In this document: piece after piece, positions 58,599 through 64,000 of the stretch
Position numbering within the stretch: the stretch's first letter is position 1
How the letters are laid out: each line of letters opens with the position of its first letter
Assembly (NCBI RefSeq): GCF_027944115.1
Contig: NZ_JAPJZI010000001.1
Span: 1,736,001-1,800,000, forward strand
DNA: 64,000 nucleotides
Source: Hoeflea prorocentri
GTDB taxonomy: Bacteria > Pseudomonadota > Alphaproteobacteria > Rhizobiales > Rhizobiaceae
Direction of reading: 5' to 3'
Program-made: the position numbers and the translations under genes
The notes under the pieces: generated by a model
The model's database searches: none
What the model was told of the DNA's origin: nothing
What the model saw: only the letters and a program-made list of their open reading frames with translations

Positions 58599-59819
58599 AT
58601 GAGTGACTCCTGTGAAATTGCTGTTGTCGGTGGCGGTCTGGCCGGCATGACGGCGGCGTTGGCGGCCGCATCGCGCGGCTATAGAACGTCTCTGATTGCC
58701 CCAGCTGTAAGGCGCGCAGACGGCCGCACTACGGCCTTGATGATGCCGTCCATCGATATGCTTGCAGAACTTGATGTCTGGCCAAAAGTCAGCGATACGG
58801 CGGCGCCTCTTCGCAGCATGCGGATTATCGACAGTACTCGACGCCTGATCAGGGCGCCGACCGTTACGTTTCATGCCAGCGAACTGGATATCGATGCGTT
58901 CGGCTACAATATCCCCAACAGTCCGTTGCTGAAGGCCCTGCTCGACCGTGCCATGTCGCATCCGGGAGTAAGGATTGTTGAGGCTTCCTTGGACGCCGCC
59001 GTGGAAACCGACCAGGGTGTTGAGCTCTTGCTGGATAGTGGAGAAACCATTCTATGCAGGCTGGCCGTTGGAGCGGATGGACGCAACTCCACAATCAGAT
59101 CTGCCGCAGGGATCGGCGTGCATGACTGGCGCTATCCGCAAACCGCACTGGTTCTGAACTTTTCTCATCAGTTTCCACACGCCAATACATCGAACGAGTT
59201 TCATACGGAACAGGGTCCGTTTACGCAGGTTCCCCTGCCCGGGTTGAACTCAAGCCTGGTGTGGGCGCGAGAACCCTCCGAAGCCGATGCGATGCGTGCG
59301 CTCAGTCCGGAAGTGCTGGCTGAAAAGATTGAAATGCAGATGCAGTCAATGCTCGGTCGTGTGACAGTTGAAAGCGAAGTTCAGTGCTTTCCCTTTAGTG
59401 GAATGATTGCCCGCAGCTTTGGTCGCGGCCGGATGCCGCTCGTCGGGGAAGCCGGGCATGTCTTCCCTCCCATCGGTGCACAGGGCCTGAACCTTGGCTT
59501 GCGCGACGTTTTGGACCTGGTCTCCGCCCTTGAGCAAGCCGGTGGACCGGATAATGCCCATGACGTAGTGCAACGCTATGACAAATCGCGCCGAAACGAT
59601 GTTGTTTCGCGTACAGCCAGCGTCGATATGCTCAACCGTAGCCTGCTGCACTCGTTTCTTCCGGTCCAGCTCTTGCGTTCAACCGGTCTTGCAGCCCTTT
59701 CAGCCATCCCGCCGCTGCGCAATTTTGCCATGCGTGAGGGAATGGAACCTGGAAGCGGATTTGGATTGCTTAAGGATTGGCGGCCGGAAAAATATCGGCG
59801 GGAAGCATCCCGGTCGTAA
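58599..59819 (+). CDS. UbiH/UbiF/COQ6-type FAD-dependent monooxygenase
   Basis: The 406-residue flavoprotein has the N-terminal FAD motif AVVGGGLAGMTAALAAASRG. A DG-type motif VGADGRNSTIRSA lies near 160. The C-terminal FAD-binding segment GEAGHVFPPIGAQGLNLGLRD is also present. These match the ubiquinone hydroxylase family, which adds hydroxyls to the quinone ring at the membrane. Which ring position is modified cannot be told. It overlaps the AEC transporter gene tail to tail by 50 bases. Confidence 0.92.
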   Translation: MSDSCEIAVVGGGLAGMTAALAAASRGYRTSLIAPAVRRADGRTTALMMPSIDMLAELDVWPKVSDTAAPLRSMRIIDSTRRLIRAPTVTFHASELDIDAFGYNIPNSPLLKALLDRAMSHPGVRIVEASLDAAVETDQGVELLLDSGETILCRLAVGADGRNSTIRSAAGIGVHDWRYPQTALVLNFSHQFPHANTSNEFHTEQGPFTQVPLPGLNSSLVWAREPSEADAMRALSPEVLAEKIEMQMQSMLGRVTVESEVQCFPFSGMIARSFGRGRMPLVGEAGHVFPPIGAQGLNLGLRDVLDLVSALEQAGGPDNAHDVVQRYDKSRRNDVVSRTASVDMLNRSLLHSFLPVQLLRSTGLAALSAIPPLRNFAMREGMEPGSGFGLLKDWRPEKYRREASRS

Positions 59820-60744
59820 TGGCGTAAAGCAGCGCCGTCACACTGAGTACCGACAAGGACGTTGTGACCAGTATGGTCGCCGAAGCTCGCTCAACCCACT
59901 CCCCGTATTGCTGCGCCAGCACGAAAACGTTCGTGGCTGTGGGCAGTGAGGCCAGAAGCACGGCAGTGAAAACCCAAACCCTGTCGAAATCTCCGACGAG
60001 ACCCATCGCCAGATAAACAAGCAGTGGGTGAATGAGGAGTTTTGCCGGCACGATATAGGTCAGCTCAACGGGAACACGTTTGAGCGGGCGCAAAGCCAGC
60101 GTCACTCCCATTGCAAAGAGTGCACAGGGTGCGGCGGCCTGAGCGAGATAGTCGATCAGGCGCTCCGGTGCTGCAGGAACCGGGATATCCAGCCATGCGA
60201 CCAGAATGCCGGCAGCGGTCGCCAGAATGAACGGATGGAGCAGAATGCGCCGTGCGATCAGCAGTATCAGGGACGGCCACGGCCGCTTTTCACTGCCTGA
60301 AATGGCCATCATGCAGGGCGCAATGGCAAAGTGCATGATGTTTTCAAAGCAGAAGATCAGCGCAACCGGGATAGCGGCCTTTTCACCGAATGCAAGGATT
60401 GCAAGGCTGGGGCCCATATAGCCTATGTTTCCGTATGCCGCCGCCAATCCCTGGATTGTTGCCGTAGCGATCGTTGCGCGCGCGACAACAATGGCAAGCG
60501 CAAAAATCAGAGCAAACACGGAATAGGTCGACAAAAGGCTCGCAAAAATAAAATCCATGCGCGCCAGCTCTTCAATCGGCGTACGCGACAAGAGCTTGAA
60601 AAAAAGAGCCGGCAGCGCCAGGTAGATGACGAATATATTGAGCCAGCCGAGAGCTTCGGCCGGCTGATGAACCAGCCTGGCGGTCAGGAATCCAAGGAAA
60701 ATGAGCCCGAAAAGGGGCAGGATGAGCGCTGCGATATCCGACAT
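59770..60744 (-). CDS. AEC family transporter (auxin efflux carrier type)
   Basis: The 324-residue membrane protein has about ten hydrophobic segments. AYGNIGYMGPSLAILAFGEKAAIPVALI and LASLPTATNVFVLAQQY are the characteristic conserved regions of this family. Members export organic acids or related anions. The substrate is unknown. Its 3' end overlaps the UbiH-like gene by 50 bases on the opposite strand. Confidence 0.9.
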   Translation of the reverse strand: MSDIAALILPLFGLIFLGFLTARLVHQPAEALGWLNIFVIYLALPALFFKLLSRTPIEELARMDFIFASLLSTYSVFALIFALAIVVARATIATATIQGLAAAYGNIGYMGPSLAILAFGEKAAIPVALIFCFENIMHFAIAPCMMAISGSEKRPWPSLILLIARRILLHPFILATAAGILVAWLDIPVPAAPERLIDYLAQAAAPCALFAMGVTLALRPLKRVPVELTYIVPAKLLIHPLLVYLAMGLVGDFDRVWVFTAVLLASLPTATNVFVLAQQYGEWVERASATILVTTSLSVLSVTALLYAITTGMLPADIFPAANP

Positions 60745-60883
60745 AGGCCGTTCTTGCGGTTGCTACACAGCTTGTATTCAAAAACGCTTGGTAATCAAGA
60801 AGCTAAAGTCGTCTGATCAGAATTGAGCCCTGACCGGACCAAGCCAGCGCTAACAATTTGTTACTGAATTCGACGGAAAGTCA

Positions 60884-60911
60884 TTGAAATTACAGGGGCC
60901 TTGCCCCTAAT
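60884..60911 (+). promoter_or_regulatory. Sigma-32-like promoter before hspQ
   Basis: TTGAAA at 60884-60889, 14 bases, then CCCCTAAT at 60904-60911 match the heat-shock consensus CTTGAAA-N(11-16)-CCCCATNT. A start site near 60918 would give an 18-base leader that contains AGGAG just before the ATG at 60936. A 6-bp inverted repeat AGGGGC/GCCCCT (60894-60908) overlaps the -10 element. Confidence 0.7.
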
Positions 60912-60935
60912 AGTGTCCGCAGGAGACAATAAAAT

Positions 60936-61268
60936 ATGTTCAAAGCGCGCACAGCGAAATTTCAAATCGGACAGATGGTTAAACACCGTGTTTATCCATT
61001 TCGCGGCGTTATCTTCGACGTCGATCCTGTCTTCAACAACACCGAGGAGTGGTACCAGTCCATCCCGGAAGACGTTCGCCCGCATAAAGAGCAGCCCTTC
61101 TATCATCTCTTTGCGGAAAACGAAGACACTGACTACATCGCCTACGTATCCGAACAGAATCTCCTGCCTGACGACAGTGGCCAGCCGGTTCAGCATCCCC
61201 AGATCGCAGAGATTTTTGATGGGCCCGATGACGGGCTCTATAAGCTGCGCGGCCCGGTCGGGCACTGA
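60936..61268 (+). CDS. hspQ: Heat shock protein HspQ
   Basis: The 110-residue protein has the hemimethylated DNA-binding YccV/HspQ fold: KFQIGQMVKHRVYPFRGVIFDVDP, then EEWYQSIP and FYHLFAENEDTDYIAYVSEQNL, ending in GLYKLRGPVGH. In E. coli HspQ affects DnaA levels and Lon activity and is heat induced. An AGGAGACAA box precedes the ATG. The sigma-32-like promoter upstream fits that regulation. Confidence 0.95.
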   Translation: MFKARTAKFQIGQMVKHRVYPFRGVIFDVDPVFNNTEEWYQSIPEDVRPHKEQPFYHLFAENEDTDYIAYVSEQNLLPDDSGQPVQHPQIAEIFDGPDDGLYKLRGPVGH

Positions 61269-61347
61269 GCCCTATCAGGAAGGCCGCCTGAGCAGCAATG
61301 TTTCAGTACTCCGTCGGGACAACTGACTTCCTGCCGGCCAATCGATG

Positions 61348-61377
61348 AAAAAGGCGCGGTGTGTGCCGCGCCCTTTT
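61348..61377. terminator. Bidirectional terminator between hspQ and ialB
   Basis: GGCGCGG (61353-61359) pairs with CCGCGCC (61366-61372) around TGTGTG. On the plus strand CTTTT follows; on the minus strand TTTTT follows. It therefore suits ending both hspQ and the convergent ialB. Confidence 0.85.
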
Positions 61378-61384
61378 AAATGAA

Positions 61385-62014
61385 TCAGTTGGCTTCCTTG
61401 GCCTTTTGCTGGGCTTCTTCCAGCTTTTGCCTTGCGGACTGTGCCTTGCGCTGCATTTCTTCCTGCAGCAGGCGCTGGCGTTCCTGCAACTCGGACTGCG
61501 CGACCGGTTCGCCGTCAAAGGCGTCGGTGAATCCTTTGAGCGAAACCTTGATCGGGTTCGGTGCGCGCTGGAAGTTGACGGATGTGAAGACCACCTCGCC
61601 GCCACGCTTAAAAGAGTCGACTATGGCGTCGGTCAGCGGAACCTGCGCTACGCATTTGTCCGGCATGCAAACGGAATATGGAACACGTTGAGCCTTGCCG
61701 CCGTCGATCTGCATGTTGACGCCAGGCTGGATGGTGCGGGCCGAAGGCACTGAAACCTGCAGGATCTTATTGCTTGCCTTTCCTTCCACCAGAATAAGGC
61801 CGACAGCGGTCAGAAGCTGGCCGGTTGGCGCTGCGGTGATGTTTTGAACCACGCAGACATCATTGTCTTCCTGTTTCGTGCAGACTTTGTACCATCCCTG
61901 CTGCGGTGCCTGCGCACTCGCGGCCCCAGCCATCGAAAAGATCGCGGCGCCTGCCACTGCGCTTGCCAGCACGGTCCTTGTGACTATTGCGGTCATGAAG
62001 GTCATTCGTCTCAT
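61385..62014 (-). CDS. ialB: Invasion-associated locus B family protein
   Basis: The 209-residue precursor has a signal peptide ending near GAASA. The mature part matches the IalB family: WYKVCTKQEDNDVCVVQN with paired cysteines, VPYSVCMPDKCVAQVP, and GFTDAFDG near the C-terminus. A Gln/Glu/Lys-rich helix closes the protein. IalB was named from Bartonella, where it affects red-cell invasion; most family members are periplasmic proteins of unknown action, so the name should not be read as virulence. The ATG at 62014 has AGGAGAA directly before it; an ATG three codons later is possible. Confidence 0.9.
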   Translation of the reverse strand: MRRMTFMTAIVTRTVLASAVAGAAIFSMAGAASAQAPQQGWYKVCTKQEDNDVCVVQNITAAPTGQLLTAVGLILVEGKASNKILQVSVPSARTIQPGVNMQIDGGKAQRVPYSVCMPDKCVAQVPLTDAIVDSFKRGGEVVFTSVNFQRAPNPIKVSLKGFTDAFDGEPVAQSELQERQRLLQEEMQRKAQSARQKLEEAQQKAKEAN

Positions 62015-62336
62015 TTCTCCTGGGCTTTGATATGCTGTTCGCCGGGTGTTGTACTTTCCGTTTCGTGGAAGCGAAGCAAGCCTTGACGTCGATTCGCAGC
62101 CATCCCGACCGAATTCCGCCTTGCCAATCGCGCACTCCGTGTACCTGAAATACGGCCATTGCAAGGCTTGAGAACCAAACTTTCCCCGTTCTGTAAGCGC
62201 AAAGCGGCCCTGTGTCACCCCGTTTGCTTGTTCAATGGTTTATTTGCCCGGAAATAATAGGAAAAGCCGCAATTGGGCTGCTATTTCTAGGATTGTCGAA
62301 TCAGATGAGCGGATTGCCGCCTCAAGGAATCAGCAA
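62015..62336. other. Divergent intergenic region between ialB and the oligopeptide-binding gene
   Basis: About 320 bases between ialB (minus) and the YejA-like gene (plus). It contains no credible coding frame. It should hold promoters in both directions; no clear box was recognised. Confidence 0.5.
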
Positions 62337-64000
62337 ATGTTCTTAAAAAGCACTGCTTTTCTCATCCTGTTTGCAGCGTCGATTGGCTGTATATCCTCAG
62401 CTCTGGCCACCGCTGAAGGCCCAATGCACGCCATCGCGTCTCACGGTGAACCGGCACTGCCGGCTGACTTTGAGCATTTACCCTATGCAAATCCTGATGC
62501 ACCCAAGGGTGGCAGCATTTCCTACGGTGTGGTTGGTACATTCGACAATCTCAACCCTTTCATCCTGAAGAGCATGCGCACGACCGCGCGCGGCATGTGG
62601 GACCCGGAATTCGGACATCTGACCTATGAAAGCCTGATGGTGCGGTCCAGGGACGAGGCTTTCACACTTTACGGCTTGCTCGCCGAAAGCGTCGAGTTTG
62701 ACGATGACAGGACATTCATCCAGTTCAACATTAATCCGCTCGCCACATGGTCTGACGGAGAGCCCGTGACGGCTGACGATGTGGTCTTCACGTTTGAACT
62801 TTTGGAGGAAAAGGGTCGCCCGCCCTTTTCAAGGCGCCTGAACCGCGTAGAAAAAATGGAAAAGACCGGTCCTCTGTCGGTCCGCTTCTGGCTGAAGGAA
62901 GACGCCGGCAGAGAGTTTCCGCTCATCCTTGGGATCAGTCCTATCCTTCCGGCACACGCAACCGATGCCGAAACGTTCGATCGCTCGACGTTCGAGCCGC
63001 CGGTTACGTCAGGTCCCTACCGAATAAAAGCCATACAGCCCGGAGAAAAAATCACATTTGAACGGCGTGAGGATTATTGGGCACGGGATCTGCCCGTTAA
63101 ACGCGGACTCGACAACTATGATGAGATTTCGGTGGAGTATTTTCTGTCCGACAGTGCTCAGTTCGAGGCTTTCAAGAAGGGCGTCTATGATATCAATCCG
63201 GAGGGCAGTCCGATCAGTTGGGAACGCGCCTATGATTTTCCCGCAATAGAGCGAGGTGAAATCGTCAAGGCTGTCTTCGAGAACAAGCTGCCTGCAGGCA
63301 TGTTCGGCTTTGTCTTTAATACCCGCCGTGAGAAGTTCGAGGACAAAACGCTCCGCAAAGCCCTGGCCATGCTTTTTGATTTCGAATGGGTCAATCGCAG
63401 CCTGTTCAACAACGCCTACAAGCGCACGGAAAGCTATTTTCAACATTCCGACCTGTCCTCCATCGGACGACCGGCCAGCGATCTGGAGCGCGGCTTGCTT
63501 GCCCCCTTTCCCGATGCCGTGGACAAGGCCGTTATGGACGGTACCTATCATGCAACCCGGACCAACGGCAGCGGCCGGGACCGGAAAGTTCAAAGGGAGG
63601 CGCTCAGGCTTCTGAACGAGGCCGGTTACCGGATCGAACAGGGCAAGCTTTTGGATCAGGCGGACCAGCCACTTCTTTTTGAGGTGATGACCCAGAATGA
63701 GGGCCAGGAAAAAATCGCCCTGGCCTATCAACGCAATCTGGCGGCACTTGGTATCGATCTGAGTATACACACAGTCGATGACGCACAGTATCAGCGCCGA
63801 AGCCAGAACTACGATTACGACATGATCATCAAGGCCTACCCCGCGTCGCTGTCCCCCGGCACGGAGCAGGTGTGGCGCTGGGGAAGCCAGTCGCGCGATA
63901 TTGAAGGAACTTTCAATTATGCGGGTGCAGCCGAACCGGCCATCGACGCCATGATCGACGCCATGCTGGAGGCCCGTTCGCAGGAGGCATTTGTGGCTGC
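62337..64000 (+). CDS. Oligopeptide-type ABC transporter substrate-binding protein, YejA-like (3' end outside window)
   Basis: Reading from the ATG at 62337 gives at least 554 codons with no stop before the window ends. A signal peptide (FLILFAASIGCISSALA) precedes a family 5 solute-binding domain. It shows FEHLPYANPDAPKGGSISYG, the LATWSDGEPVTADDVVFTFELL segment typical of peptide-binding proteins, and FVFNTRREKFEDKTLRKALA. The DAPKGG and MHAIASHGEPALPADF features recall YejA of the YejABEF importer. Permease and ATPase genes would lie beyond the window. Confidence 0.92.
   Translation, partial: MFLKSTAFLILFAASIGCISSALATAEGPMHAIASHGEPALPADFEHLPYANPDAPKGGSISYGVVGTFDNLNPFILKSMRTTARGMWDPEFGHLTYESLMVRSRDEAFTLYGLLAESVEFDDDRTFIQFNINPLATWSDGEPVTADDVVFTFELLEEKGRPPFSRRLNRVEKMEKTGPLSVRFWLKEDAGREFPLILGISPILPAHATDAETFDRSTFEPPVTSGPYRIKAIQPGEKITFERREDYWARDLPVKRGLDNYDEISVEYFLSDSAQFEAFKKGVYDINPEGSPISWERAYDFPAIERGEIVKAVFENKLPAGMFGFVFNTRREKFEDKTLRKALAMLFDFEWVNRSLFNNAYKRTESYFQHSDLSSIGRPASDLERGLLAPFPDAVDKAVMDGTYHATRTNGSGRDRKVQREALRLLNEAGYRIEQGKLLDQADQPLLFEVMTQNEGQEKIALAYQRNLAALGIDLSIHTVDDAQYQRRSQNYDYDMIIKAYPASLSPGTEQVWRWGSQSRDIEGTFNYAGAAEPAIDAMIDAMLEARSQEAFVA

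Overview
The window looks like a chromosomal segment from an alphaproteobacterium of the order Hyphomicrobiales (rhizobia and relatives), possibly a marine Hoeflea- or Phyllobacteriaceae-like genus. The placement rests on gene order: a pdh-lpdA-lipA-coq10 block, cinA-ispDF-dusB-ntrBC-ntrYX-trkA-hfq-hflX-mazG, and rlpA-dacA-tmk-holB-metG-tatD are all typical rhizobial neighbourhoods. The protein families agree (fused IspDF, NtrYX, IalB, UbiH-type monooxygenase). I see no prophage, insertion sequence or CRISPR array.

Layout. 1-10.4 kb holds two complete 2-oxo-acid dehydrogenase systems side by side. The tail of the pyruvate dehydrogenase operon (pdhC, a membrane protein, lpdA, a small membrane protein, lipoate synthase, coq10) is followed by a four-gene branched-chain 2-oxo-acid dehydrogenase operon with its own E3. 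A small frameshifted gene follows. 10.7-25.5 kb is core: cinA and ispDF (minus), then dusB, ntrB, ntrC, ntrY, ntrX, trkA, trkH, hfq and hflX (plus), then mazG. 25.7-30.5 kb is accessory: a LysE exporter, a ribbon-helix-helix-like protein divergent from a DMT permease across an 18-bp palindrome, an AraC regulator, and a SnoaL-like secreted protein divergent from a TetR regulator across a 17-bp inverted repeat. 30.7-39.5 kb is a long minus-strand operon-like run from rlpA to an alpha/beta hydrolase. 39.8-46.7 kb is a stress and energy module: a P2A-type cation ATPase, a CPA2 antiporter and a universal stress protein in one operon, divergent from a zinc alcohol dehydrogenase that has an FNR/FixK-type box upstream.

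After a tRNA-Ser(UGA) at 47.0 kb comes a looser accessory zone (47.2-53.4 kb). It has an acetyltransferase, a gene-free stretch, a DUF3788 gene behind a perfect FNR/FixK-type box, a Tat-targeted thioredoxin-like protein with an L,D-transpeptidase, a small secreted Cys-rich protein, a YciA thioesterase and an orphan S41-type peptidase. 53.6-58.3 kb is a complete nucleoside-type (BMP family) ABC importer. The window closes with a UbiH-like monooxygenase, an AEC transporter, hspQ behind a sigma-32-like promoter, ialB, and the open 5' part of a YejA-like oligopeptide-binding protein.

The strongest observations for follow-up are regulatory or structural rather than a wholly new system: three phased TGCGTTGC elements before ntrYX, the two palindromic divergent intergenic regions, the two anaeroboxes, the TetR gene whose conserved N-terminus precedes any usable start codon, the two-base frameshift at 10.63 kb, and the unexplained thioredoxin/transpeptidase group.
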